From Hemerocallis citrina (Eukaryota; Streptophyta; Magnoliopsida; Asparagales; Asphodelaceae), in NCBI GenBank assembly GCA_017893485.1, contig JACEHZ010000594.1:62001-126000 (forward strand): DNA of 64,000 bases, read 5' to 3'. Position numbers and translations under genes: made by a program. Positions 44,766 through 55,920 of this stretch are shown piece by piece. The notes under the pieces were generated by a model. It did no database searches, was not told where the DNA came from, and saw nothing but the letters and a program-made list of their open reading frames with translations. Numbering within the stretch: the first letter of the stretch is position 1; every line of letters begins with the position of its first letter.

Positions 44766-45654
44766 TTGTTCAGATTTTTTAAAATCAATTTGCTTTTCAT
44801 CATTTGCTAACATTTTTTTAATTGTTGGAGTTAGATTGCAATGTTGTACAAGTATTGGAAGGGGAAACTTGAGCAGCATGTGAATGGAGCAAAAATCAGA
44901 CGCCATCATCTCCAAGATTGATTCGTCACGTTAGGGAAGAAAATTAAAAGAAGCTCTTGTGTTTGTGAAGCATCTAATCTCAGTTCATGTATAAGTTTTG
45001 ATTCTTGGATAAATATTTTGAGATTTCTTGGATAGCGTGCAGTGTTTGGTTAACTCATAATTCATTTGGATAGACTGATGTTGCTCAACCTGTACGGTGC
45101 AGTTTTTTAAATGACTATTATATCAGAGATAATTTCTACGGCCTGAGCCAAACAATTTATTCAGATAAATAAGCACTACATATTTAAAATAAAAACGGGT
45201 CCCATTCAACTATACTCGACCAATTTATTCACCAAAGCAAGCTTACTTCATTAATTTTGTTTACATTGTTCAACAATCCCACGTAACAGATCATTAATGG
45301 CATGGGATCGATACATATATTATGAGAATAAGTTCTACAATTTGTTGTCAGCCATCATTACAGACAAGCATGCTGTTAAATCATTATTTGTTGTCTACAG
45401 TCACTGCATGCTGTCTGGAGCTGCTGCTGTTGCTTCTTGACTCCTTGATTTGAAAACTGTGGAGCAGGTAGATCTATAAACAAGGAAACAATATGAGAAA
45501 CTTGCTGCATTAAAATTCAAAAAAAAGGGAAGGAATAATAAATTGTGCAGCAGAAACTTGCTACATTAACCATAAACGGAAACGGAAAACTGAAAACCGG
45601 ATTTCAGATTTGCTTAACCACTATTCAGAATACAGATACCCCCTCTTGTCAAAC

Positions 45655-45930
45655 ACTATGAAAACAACATAATGCAGGAAAAATACAACCTAGTCGCAGT
45701 ATCGGATTCATCAAATCAATGATATCCTGACTCGATATACCGGAGCTGCAATTTTGTACAATGCCACGCCCACTAGTACAAAGCACATTGTCAACATTGA
45801 CTAAAAAGAAATCATCATTGACTATTACGACAACATTTTCTTATTGATTGAAAAACATATTTGTTCAATTATAGGGATCTGAAGTACTCTGAATAGTATT
45901 TACAAACTGGCATTACTAGCAAGATAACAA
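45655..45930 (+). repeat. Direct repeat, copy 1
   Basis: It matches 46490-46760 in direct orientation. Shared blocks include AATGCCACGCCCACTAGTAC versus AATGCCACACCCACTAGTAC and the TCATTGACTATnACGACA region. The copies are diverged. Confidence 0.75.
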
Positions 45931-46004
45931 AGGCATATTCATCTGAATACAAGTGCAATTCATCTCAACAAATCAGATGCATCTAATATTGTATCTAATA
46001 TTGC

Positions 46005-46275
46005 TTTTCTGAGAAATGGTTATGATGATACCCACACTGATCATACTTCACACCTTAAAAACAATTGGTGCACATAATTTCTTTAAAATCCTGGGCTGTG
46101 ATGAACAAGGTTTGATCTGCATTGCACTGAATTCCTGATATATACAGATACTGTACAGCTTTGGCTGCTCATGGTTTATGGTTATTGAGAAATATCTTCG
46201 GCTGCTCATGGTTTCAAACAATTGTTTCTGGAGTCAATTTCTATTGTCTTGAATCCTTGATCATTACAAATACTA
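46005..46275 (+). repeat. Left arm of a ~270-bp inverted repeat
   Basis: Reverse complement of 47065-47345, covering CTTTGGCTGCTCATGG and GATCTGCATTGCACTGAATT. The arms flank the inner transposon terminus at 46762. Confidence 0.85.
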
Positions 46276-46761
46276 CACACTGGTCCTAATTTTTTTAATT
46301 TCTATTGTATTCAGTCCTTGATCATAACAATTTCTATTGTTTTTAAATTTTTTTTCAAAAATTCCTGTAGTAATTACCTGAGTTCGCCTTTGTTATAAGT
46401 GTTATTTTGGAAACACTATAACTAATGCTGATACCCCCACGTTGGTTTTGCTGCAAAAAAGCATGATTTAGGATAAGAACATATCATATCCTCCCCAAAA
46501 CCATAAAAACAACCTAATTGGCGGGGTGAAAAATTAGTTACAATCTCAGATTCATAGTGCTCATTCATAAAAACTCCATACTAGAGCTGCATTTTTGACA
46601 ATGCCACACCCACTAGTACAAAGCAATGCTCTTGAAAATCCGTTCATCATTGACTATAACGACATCATCTTCGTTATGTTTATAAAACAAATTTGTTTAC
46701 TTATACTGTTCTTGAAGTATGCCGAATACTTTTTCCCAAAAACCACTTAAAACAAAGGCCA

Positions 46762-46990
46762 AGGCCTGTTTGTTTTCATATTGAGAGTGCCATATTCTGA
46801 ATATTCTATTCAGAATAGGCGTTGGTTTATACCATATTCTGAAAACAGTATTGTGAATATTGATATCCCTTGAATTCGATATTCTCAACCCTACCCACGA
46901 GCTCTCTCTCTTCCAAACAGTGTCTCCCCAACCCATCTCTCCTCTCTTCTCACTCAGATGCTCTCTCTCTTCTCAACTCAGGGTAAACTA
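46762..46990 (+). repeat. Inverted copy of the PIF right terminus
   Basis: AGGCCTGTTTGTTTTCATATT and the following ~200 bp, including CTTCCAAACAGTGTCTCCCC, match the reverse complement of about 52690-53011. This gives a long terminal inverted repeat for a 6.25-kb inner element. Confidence 0.82.
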
Positions 46991-47064
46991 ATTCTCAGGA
47001 TAGAAGCAGGATATTCTTAGGATAAACAAAGGCCGAAAAAAATCAACCTAGAATAAATTCAGAA

Positions 47065-47880
47065 TATTTGTAATGATCAAGGATTCAAGACAATAGAAAT
47101 TGACTCCAGAAACAATTGTTTGAAACCATGAGCAGCCAAAGATATTTCTCAATAACCATAAACAATGAGCAGCCAAAGCTGTACAGTATCTGTATATATC
47201 AGGAATTCAGTGCAATGCAGATCAAACCTTGTTCATCACAGCCCAGGATTTTAAAGAAATTATGTGCCTCAATTGTTTTTAAGGTGTGAATTATGATCAG
47301 TGTGGGTGTATCATCATAACCATTTCTCAGAAAAGCAATATTTGTACTGATCAAGGATTCAAGACAATAGAAATTGACTCCAGAAACAATTGTTTGAAAC
47401 CATGAGCAGCCAAAGATATTTCTCAGTATCCATAAACCATGAACAGCCAAAGAAAAAACAGTATCTGTATATATCAGGAATTCAAAGCAATGCATATCAA
47501 ACCTGGTACATCACAGCCCAGGATTTAAACTCATCTTCAGGATAGAAGCAGGATATTCTTAGGATAAACAAAGGCCAAAAAAAATCAACCTGGAATAAAC
47601 TCAGGATATTTGTACTGATCAAGGATTCAAGACAATAGAAATTGACTCCAGTAACAATTGTTTGAAACCATGAGCAGCCAAAGATATTTCTCAGTATCCA
47701 TAAACCATGAACAGCCAAAGAAAAAACAGTATCTGTATATATCAGGAATTCAAAGCAATGCATATCAAACCTGGTACATCACAGCCCAGGATTATGAGAA
47801 TTTATGTGCATCAATTGTTTTTAAGGTGTGAAGTATGATCAGTGTGGGTATCATCATAACCATTTCTCAGAAAAGGATAA
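47065..47880 (+). repeat. ~272-bp direct repeats, three copies
   Basis: GATCAAGGATTCAAGACAAT starts near 47077, 47348 and 47618. Each copy runs through AACAATTGTTTGAAACCATG and TGTATATATCAGGAATTC. The first copy also pairs inversely with 46005-46275. From 47881 to about 48460 I see only loosely related AT-rich sequence. Confidence 0.85.
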
Positions 47881-48462
47881 CTGGATAAGTGCTGAAAGCA
47901 TGAGCAGCCAAAAAGCTCCTCAACAACCGTAAACTCTTCCAGATTAATGTATGGTATTTGTATGTCTATAACTCAAAGCAATATAGATCAAACCTGATCC
48001 ATCACATCTCAAATTCAGTTGAATATGTGCTCCAAGAGCTTCTAAGTGGAGTATGAAGCATCTAAGTGGTTGATCATCACAGCCATAATATCCAAAGGAT
48101 AATCAAAAGCATGACTGATCTGCATTAACAATATGATAAAATTCGCCACACATCTTAAAACATCAATAAAAATTGTTAGGATTAATTCTGAAGGGGAAGC
48201 ATTTTCCAAGAGTTTCAAAAGTAATCAGCATAAGCAACGCAACATCATTGTAGTGGTGAAACTAGTAGGATATGGAAACTAACAACAACTCCAAGAATAA
48301 TACCACTGTTCTGTTATAGTGACACAAAGTAGCCAGATTGCAGAGACATACTTTATTAGTAACTAATTCCTTGCTCTCTCCCATCACAACCTACCAAAGA
48401 ACAATAATTAGAACCAATCTGAGATATTGTAGGAGGTAACTTTGACAGTAAAATAAACTTAC

Positions 48463-48560
48463 TCCATCGCCACCCATTCTCCTTGTTGTGGATGCAGTAT
48501 AATATGGTCCATTAAGGCTGGCATAATCACACTTTGGGCACATATGAACATAAGATTCAT
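48463..48560 (-). pseudogene. Probable captured exon of a plant MLF-like (myeloid leukemia factor family) gene
   Basis: Minus-strand reading gives CDYASLNGPYYTASTTRRMGGDG, followed at once by a perfect donor, GGA|GTAAGTTT. From memory of the family, plant MLF-domain proteins contain GPYYTASTTRR..GGDG before a KEAD-type segment. Only this exon is visible, so it looks like a gene fragment carried inside the transposon. The identification rests on a short motif. Confidence 0.42.
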
Positions 48561-49250
48561 AGTGTGCAACTTCAGAAACATAATCCATCTCATCATCACT
48601 CAAAACCAAAGAGGAAAAATAAAGCTCAGTTAGGATTAATTCATCACAAGTCACTTCTACAAAGCATTATATAAACGATTCATAGTGTGCAACTTCAGAA
48701 ACATAATCCATCTCATCATCACTCAAAACCAAAGAGGAAAAATAAAGCTCAGTTAGGATTAATTCATCACAAGTCACTCCTACAAAGCATTATATAAATG
48801 ATTCATAGTGTGCAACTTCAGAAACATAATCCATCTCATCATCACTCAAAACCAAAGAGGAAAAATAAAGCTCAGTTAGGATTAATTCATCACAAGTCAC
48901 TCCTACAAAGCATTATATAAATGATTCATAGTGTGCAACTTCAGAAACATAATCCATCTCATCATCACTCAAAACCAACGAGGAAAAATAAAGCTCAGTT
49001 AGGATTAATTCATCACAAGTCACTCCTACAAAGCATTATCTAAATGATTCTCATAGTGTGCAACTTCAGAAACAAAATCCATCTCATCATAACTCAAAAC
49101 CAACGAGAAAAAATAAAGCTCAGTTAGGATTAATTCATCACCAGTCACTCCTACAAATCATTCAATAAATGATTCATAGTGTGCAGCCTCAGAAACAAAA
49201 TCCATCTCATCATAACTCAAAACCAACGAGGGAGAATAATGTGCAACACC
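48554..49250 (-). repeat. 123-bp tandem repeat, five to six copies
   Basis: GATTCATAGTGTGCAACTTC starts at 48554, 48677, 48800, 48923, about 49046 and 49170, period 123 bp (41 codons). Most copies are nearly identical; the last is partial. The minus-strand frame reads FSSLVLSDDEMDYVSEVAHYES in each copy, and the leftmost copy runs into the MLF-like exon. The multiple-of-three period suggests amplification of a captured coding segment. Confidence 0.88.
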
Positions 49251-49450
49251 TGTACAACATTGAAGTGATTGGTAAAGACAACATCTCAAAAAAATGAATG
49301 AAAAGCTGAAAGGAACATATGCATGCTGATTATGTATAATAGTAATATTGCAATGATACAAACATATCCAAATGACATCAATGCCTTGCATTCCAGCTAC
49401 GAAACAATTCGAGAAATGGATATGCTGAAAATGTGTACATTCAAATTACA

Positions 49451-50726
49451 TTACTGTATAGCATTCCACATTGCCCGGGCGATTTCATCTCTTTTGCTAT
49501 TCATATGTCTCAATTGGGAAGATGATAAATCCAACTCCTGCGATGTGGATGCTGCATCTTCGGTGTGTTGGTGATGTACTAATTGTTCGCCATCGAGTTC
49601 CGCTAGAAATGCATCGTTCCGTGAGTGCAGGCATATAAAATTATGAAGTGCACAACAGGCTGTGACCATCATAACTTGTTTGGTATAATAATAGTTTGGC
49701 ATGTTCTCGAAGATGGCAAACCTCTTCTTGAATACACCGAACGTTCTCTCAATCACATTCCTTAACCTAGCATGTTGTTTATTAAAAAGTTGTCTAGGTT
49801 GGGTTGGTGCATGGTTGGCCCCTTGAAAGTCCTGTAAGTGGTATGGCTTACCACGGTACGGCGCCAAAAAACCGGGCATATTGGTATAACCACAATCTAC
49901 TAAGTAGTATCTATCGTTCGGTGGGATTGGCAACAGTTTTTGTGCTAATGCAGTATGCAATACACGGGAGTCGTTCGCACTGCCTTCCCATCCCGCGTAA
50001 ACAAATGTGAACATCATGTTAAAATCACATGCTGCCAATACATTTTGACTTACAATACCCTTTCGAGAGCGACAAGCGTTGCTTCGGCTAGCGGGAACTG
50101 TAGCTTTTATTAACGTCCCATCAGCAGCACCAATAGCTCCCTGCAGATTAATAATTCGAATAATAGATATCACAAATCCAAACTAGGAAAAAAATTTGAT
50201 AATACATGATGCAATCAGGGTGACGTATTACCTGAAACCACGGGTAAAAGTCCTCTGATCCCCTGATTCTGTGATGTACGTATGTATAATCAGGAGGTTT
50301 GATAAGGGATGGTGCTGCTCTTGCCAGACCTTTCAATACAATATTAAAGTGCTTTTGGATTGTTTGAGTTGAGTGGTTAAACGTACTACGGGCTACTCGC
50401 ATTCTTGAACTATGACCGACAATAAACAGGAAAATAGCCACGCTTTCCTCGAAAGTAACTCGCTTATGACTTGAAGACTCCGCTGTTTCCTCGCAGAAGT
50501 TCCTTTCTCGCAGGAAAGCACACAAGGTCATAAAACAATCTTGGTTCATACGGAATATTCCATGAAAGTCGGCCTGGGAACCCGCTAACATATTTTCCAA
50601 ATATTCACGTCCCGTTTGCTTTTTATTAGTGGACCTTGTACAGTCAAGTTCTTCACATAATTCAGCTAACAAGATTGCATTCATCGCCTCTTCGACATCG
50701 TCACTACTGGATGAAGAAGTATCCAT
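49451..50726 (-). CDS. PIF/Harbinger transposase (DDE_Tnp_4), two exons, 394 aa
   Basis: Exon 1 is 50726-50232 and exon 2 is 50140-49451, with a 91-bp intron (TTTCAG|GTAATACG ... CTGCAG|GGAGC). Joining is in phase 0 and gives FYPWFQ followed by GAIGAADGT. The DDE triad is visible: D172 in GAADGT, D247 in YLVDCGY, E296 in RNVIERTFGVFKKRF. Other family marks are SANDSRV and CCALHNFI. Exon 1 carries the N-terminal helix-turn-helix-like part (VTFEESVAIFLFIVGH, NHSTQTIQKHF). Length is normal for the family and no break is seen. The protein would cut the element at its ends, with help from the Myb-like protein encoded upstream on the same strand. Confidence 0.94.
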
Positions 50727-51112
50727 AACAGAGGATGCACTTGCAGTAGTAACTCACTATAAAGAAGAAGATAGAAATCATTTTGGGAAATTCCCATATC
50801 AAGTGCACACACATTTAATAATACGACTGTATGTAAGTGTTATTTACGGAATCACAAAACAACATATTGAGAGATGGTAGGATTCCACAAGCCTGTGCAA
50901 TTGAATAAAGATAACAAGGTATACTACTACTAGCAATTCTATTCCAGGAATTAAATTTAAATTATAACATTACAAATTTAAATTAAATTATATAAGCAAT
51001 TTGTTCATCGTAAAAGCCGTCATATTACAATCAACCTCAAACAAATATGGAAATAATCATAAGAAAATTTCTACAACATGATTTGTTCAACCCATTACGC
51101 TGAATGGGATTA

Positions 51113-52120
51113 CTACTGGGTGGCATAATAACGCACCGCCAACTCCTGCCGTTCTCGAGACATACGGAGGAAAGCATGAGCAATGTTCGGATTTTGAAAC
51201 AGGTAGTGTGAAGCTTTTAAGGCTACAAATGGATCAAGCCCTGTCATCGAATCAATTATATCTTGGCATTGATCCTGTTCGGCCAAAGCAGGGTTAATCG
51301 AGGGAGCACTTTCCACTTCATTTTTATTCTTGTACCTGCCTCTTTTTACCTCTTGAGTTTGCTTATACGCATCAAGATATTCCGACATCTTTGACATCAT
51401 TGATTCGCGGCCACTTGATGCACTAGATTTTCTTTTGCGTGAACCGGACCCCGTACCCATTGGGACATCATCAGACTCATCAATCACATTTACGTGTGAT
51501 TGATGGGAGTGGCCAAACTCATAGTTCATCCGCCGCGCCTCCACATCCTCGAACCCCCCTTGTGTGGAGGCCCTTGCCACATTGCCCTGGGCTACAGATT
51601 CCTCGAATATTTTGGTCAATGCATCAAAATGTGACAACCCCTTATTTTTGTAGTTTTTAGCAGCAGGATGCATCTATTCACAGAATATGTTGTTATTATG
51701 CAAGTATTAGATTGAAGATTAAGTATAATAAAAAGGATTCACAAACAAAAATCAAAGTTTGAGATTATATATATTAACCTTAACATATTGTTCCCAAACC
51801 GGAGCCTCACAAGTAACGGTTTGGTTGGCTTCATCCCAACCAAAACCGCTCTGTTTCCTCATATCAGCAAACACCTTCCATTCTGATTTAAGTCGTCCAT
51901 ATTTCGACTTCAGTTGTGACACCGAGAATGAACGCCCAGACACAAAATTCAATGTTTGCTCAAAATTACTCCAGGTTTTAGCATCGAATGTGCTGCTTTT
52001 TAACAAACCATTGTCAACTGCACCCTCCATAAGGTTGATAAAATATTCTGTAATACCGGAAGTCCACAACCCATAATCCTCCTCCACTGCCATCCCCTTT
52101 TCCCTACCCGCATTACTCAT
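51113..52120 (-). CDS. PIF/Harbinger companion protein with Myb/SANT-like domain, two exons, 300 aa
   Basis: Exon 1 is 52120-51779 and exon 2 is 51673-51113. The 105-bp intron (GTTAAG|GTTAATA ... GAATAG|ATGC) joins EQYVK to MHPAAKNYKNKG in frame. Exon 1 has the Myb_DNA-bind_3 pattern (W near residue 19, then WSNFEQTLN, KSKYGRLKSEWK, GFGWDEANQTV). Exon 2 has a KRK-rich stretch and a C-terminal helical segment (FVALKASHYLFQNPNIAHAF). In characterised PIF/Ping-type elements such a protein binds DNA and is needed with the transposase for transposition. Both genes are intact, so this element may still be active. Confidence 0.9.
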
Positions 52121-53159
52121 CTAGTTTGAACAAACATCAAAAAAAAAAAAAAAAAATGCCAAATTCCTTCAATTAGTTTAATAGCTGATCGGGTAACCCT
52201 AGTTTGCAAGTAGCAACCGATTACACCCTAAAAAATCACAACAGTGAATTTGGCTAGTTTGTGTGCAGTGTGCACCTTGATCCGAAATAATTTTCGGTAC
52301 CAAATGCAATTAAAAAGCACAGTAAATTGGTAAAGAAAACCAACCAAATAAATAGTACAATCGCTGTCTTCATACATTTGATTGGATTTTAAGAAGGAAG
52401 AAATTGTCAGCACAGGATTCAACCTTGCGTAGTGCTTTGATTCTCTTTGCCCTTCGATCCCTAGCTCTTCTCCGATAGGCAGCACGGGTAGTGCAAACCA
52501 TTAACCCCCTACCAAAACCCCTCAACCCCTCACCAAGTCGACAGCAACAAATAGTCAGGTAGCGAAGTCGCCAGCGGGACTCTCACACGTTTCCGCTCGA
52601 TTTCACAGTGGAATCGTTCGGGAAATCGTGGATTTGGGGTGGGGGGGGGGGCGGGGGGAAAAGAGATCGGATCTGGGTTCTTCAAAGGAGGTGGGAGGGA
52701 ACGGAGTCGACGAGATCTCGTGAGTGAGAAGAGAGAGAGAGCATCTCAGTAAGAAGAGAGGAGAGATGGGTTGGGGAGACACTGTTTGGAAGAGAGGGAA
52801 AGGTAGAAGACGATCAAATAGGAGAACCAGATCTGGTGAGTGAGGAGAGAGAGAGGTCGTGAGAGAGAGAGCTCGTGAGTATGGTTGGGAATATCGAATT
52901 GAAGGGATATCAATATTTAGAATACTGATTTGAGAATAAGCCCAAAACAAACGCCTATTCTGAATATGATATTCAGAATATGGAACTCAAAATATCAAAA
53001 CAAACAGGCCCTCAAATTTGAGTCGGGTACGAGAAAACATATTTCGATAACTTTTGAGTGGACCTGCTTAAGTTAAACTGTGCACGAAGACCACTTTACC
53101 TTATATTAGAAAATCCATTTTGGTTAATTTTATTTCTCTTCCTGTTAAATACGGCGGCA

Positions 53160-53166
53160 TATATAA
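53160..53166 (+). promoter_or_regulatory. TATA box of the BIG BROTHER-RELATED-like gene
   Basis: TATATAA, 116 bp upstream of the ATG at 53282 and only 149 bp from the right end of the PIF element. Little of the original promoter lies between. Confidence 0.6.
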
Positions 53167-53281
53167 CAACGAAAATAGTCTTAATTTTCTTTCTCTTCCT
53201 CTGTTGATCGATCGTTGCTTGAAATTGATTTTCAAAAATCTCATCGCTCTCATCGCGATCTCACTCCCTCTACCACACAAA

Positions 53282-54082
53282 ATGGAGAACGCTCCCGTCG
53301 AAAAGACCGCCTCCGAAAACCCTAATGGTTCTTCCGATGAACCCACTTTGGAGCCGGAGAATTCGAACCCGAACCCGAGCTCTAACCCGAACCCTAACCC
53401 GAATCCGACATCGAGGACGCCGTTCACTAGCCTTGGCCAGGTCGACGCCGACCTTGCCCTCGCCCGCGCCCTCCAAGAGCAGGTGAATTAGGGTTAGGGT
53501 TAGGGTTAGGATCAGAGTTCAGTTCACAAAATTATGATTTGGGATTGTAAAATTTTCAATTGGTTTTGGTTGCAGGAGAGGGCGTACATGATGCTGAGAA
53601 TGGACGGCGTAGATGGGGGAGGGTACGGTAGCTCCGATTCCGGAAGCTATGTGTATGAGGACGAATTGGACGGCAATGATAATGATGATGGTGATCATGA
53701 AAATGAGAACCATCAAGATGATGGCGATGATGAAGGTCATCTTGGTGAGGATCATGGGAGTGTGGAAGGGAGTGACTATGGTGAGGATGCTTTCGATGCG
53801 AATGAAGAGGAACTGGAGCTCAATCCCGCAAATTTTGACTCCGATGAGGCATTTGCTAGGGCTTTGCAAGATGCCGAAGAAAGGGAGATGGCTGTTAGAT
53901 TGATGGCTATAGCAGGGTTAAATGATTGTGAGTAAAATCAGTTATTATTATTATTATTATTTGGAGTGTCTTGAGATTGAATATTAGATGTTATTTTATT
54001 TTATTTGTTTGTTTTGTTTTGTTTTGTTTGAGTGTTGTTAGGGGGCGTTGTGGAGCGTCAAGTCTTTGGTGAGCGTTCTCAG
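53282..54082 (+). CDS. BIG BROTHER-RELATED-like RING E3 ubiquitin ligase, first three exons only
   Basis: Exons: 53282-53482, 53576-53927 and 54042-54082. Splice sites are AGCAG|GTGAAT...TTGCAG|GAG and GATT|GTGAGT...TTAG|GGGG, then CTCAG|GTAAGC. The three exons join in frame to 198 codons. The N-terminus is Pro/Asn-rich, then comes VDADLALARALQEQERAYMML across the first junction. An acidic Asp/Glu-rich stretch follows, then DEAFARALQDAEEREMA. This pattern matches the N-terminal half of plant BIG BROTHER-RELATED (BBR) proteins, whose C-terminal RING domain recruits E2. No RING exon is found before the window ends, so the next intron is at least 9.9 kb long, much of it transposons. Organ-size and cell-proliferation roles are known for the related BIG BROTHER. 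Confidence 0.8.
53488..53510 (+). repeat. Telomere-like TTAGGG repeats in intron 1
   Basis: (TTAGGG)3 plus TTAGG, starting five bases after the intron-1 donor. Plants usually have TTTAGGG telomeres, so this is a short simple repeat and not evidence for a telomere. Confidence 0.9.
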
Positions 54083-54109
54083 GTAAGCAGTATTTTAATT
54101 ACCTTTTAA

Positions 54110-54690
54110 GTGTATCAGAATATGAGATATATGGTAGCTCTATGTAGTAACTAGTAACTAAAAAAAGGTTAATTGAACTAGTGGAGTAGATAGTTTTTTA
54201 TTTATTTATATGGTTGTATATTCTCTGAATGGGAAATAATAGGTTTTAGGTAGGATTTGATCTTTGGTCTCCCACGTTGGAGCGTGATGAATTTGTGGTC
54301 ATACCATGTAGCTACGCCTAAGCCGTATGTAGTAATACAAATAGGGATAAAAGCATGTTGTAGGTGGGAATTGATCCTTGGTCACCTGTTTGGCTAAACC
54401 TAAGCCCTATAGAGTAAAATGAATATGGAAATTGGAATGGTCATCCACTTGGAGCACATGGTACTTGCCGTTGCGCCACATAAGTTTGGCTGTATTTAGA
54501 TACTTATTATTGGTATTTTTATTATCCTTTTTTATTCATATATGTATTTTTTCCATATGCTTTGAGTATTGGACATTGCATTTACAAAAAAGAGTTTGTA
54601 TTAAGAGTTAAGCCACTGCTTGCATCATTTAGTGGTTAAAGGATATGGTGATGGAATTATGCTTTTGGTTGTATCTATGATTTACTTACC
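54110..54690 (+). repeat. Intron segment, duplicated at 60200-61440 (copy 1)
   Basis: Shared blocks with copy 2 in the same order include GAACTAGTGG, TGAATTTGTGGTCATACCATG, TTGATCCTT.GTCACCTG and CATCATTTAGTGGTTAAAGG. Copy 1 lacks the Tourist-like insertion and so shows its empty site near 54405. Confidence 0.88.
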
Positions 54691-55684
54691 TGGCCTAATA
54701 TGTTTTTTACAATTGAAAAGGGTGATTTATGGACAATTTTTTCCCCCTCTCTCCATAAAACACATATAATCTGTGCTTGCTTTATTTATTTTAAAGAGAA
54801 TTTATGCATTAAAAATTGTCCGGTGGTTTGAGTTAATGTAGGACCAGAAATAGGCCAGAAAATAGTTACAAAATAAAATCTAATTTTGGATATAACCACC
54901 GAAGCATGTGTTTATGAATATTTGGTTCTGTGATACTTTTGGTACAAGCTCGTCAAAGTTGGAATTCATTTTTTGTCTTGGGCTTAGGCTATGACGATAT
55001 CATTCTGATATCTTCCATTGAGGCTGTACACATCACAATTGTTTAGCCAATTCTGTAAGTTTGCAAAAAGAAGAAAACTCTAGTATATTTTCTCACCTAC
55101 TCAACAGTCAGTTATCACGTGAAAAATTTCTTCGGAAGCTTCCATCAGAAATGTAGTGAATCATTATACAAATTTTACATCCATGCTCAGCATACAAATT
55201 TCCGGTACTTTTGAGAAATTCTTGTTGTAGAAAGAGGGCAATCCATGGTTTTGGATGTACTGTTAATGCTATTAAAACTAGCACAAAACATGCTTGTTAG
55301 AAATAATGTAATGGGTGTAAAATGTTTTTTTGGATATTCACTAGTACTTAAAATAAGTTTACCTTTTATCTTTATGACATGTTATGATCTTTTATTTTAT
55401 AAAATTTATTCTTTATTTTTCTCTCTAGTTTGCATTAGTTCTGATGGGATTTTCAAGTAATATTTAAATCTTTTATTTTATTAAACAAATTATTTAAAAA
55501 AATTAATTTATCAATTAAATATGAGAAATTTAATATCTAATTTAAACGATTGTATGTGTTACACATGTAAAATATATAGTATTACAACCTAAGGAGGTAC
55601 GAAGTCAACCCCTCCCAAATGTGTGTGAAACCAACTAACATGTATGATATAAAAAATGTGTGAAGCCACCTATATATATACAAA
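54691..55684 (+). other. Intron sequence, no feature recognised
   Basis: AT-rich, no exon-like reading and no RING motif on the plus strand. Confidence 0.55.
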
Positions 55685-55898
55685 ATAAGGAACCTAGAGT
55701 TGTAGCACCCCGAGTTCTGCACACTGGAAACTCGTGACACATACACAGAATCTTTACTTCAATGAGTACACAACACAGAAAAAACGCAGGAAATTAAAGA
55801 CTTACATTGCACAGGGAATTATATCCTTTGGATGCTTTCTGCAGCTCGAGTTTCCCTGCTCCATGAACAACAATCCTACAACTAACAAACTGTGGGCA

Positions 55899-55920
55899 CG
55901 TTAGTTGCATACAACTGACG
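55899..55920 (-). other. Conserved hairpin near the end of element D
   Basis: CGTTAGTTG-CATA-CAACTGACG, eight Watson-Crick pairs plus one wobble-type pair. Confidence 0.65.

Larger units (their letters stand above)
43185..53011 (-). mobile_element. PIF/Harbinger transposon complex
   Basis: The right end at 53011 and the left sequence at 43185 are inverted copies over about 25 bp (GTTTGTTTTGATATTTTGA is identical). A longer inverted copy of the right end, over 200 bp, lies at 46762-46990. The autonomous unit may therefore be 46762-53011 (6.25 kb), with 43185-46761 as a related, rearranged partner. GGCCTGTTTGTTTTG-like ends, a DDE_Tnp_4 transposase and a Myb-like companion define the PIF/Harbinger superfamily. 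The 3-bp TSD is unclear: the right flank is TCA, the inner left flank CCA and the outer left flank TAC. Confidence 0.85.

Noticed and set aside
43182..53014. Attempt to call a perfect TSD for the PIF complex
   Set aside because: Flanks TAC (left outer), CCA (left inner) and TCA (right) do not agree, so no TSD is claimed.
53534..53903. Second plus-strand frame (Met/Ile/Lys-rich) and a minus frame across exon 2 of the BBR-like gene
   Set aside because: Shadows of the GAT/GAA-rich acidic stretch in the real exon 2.
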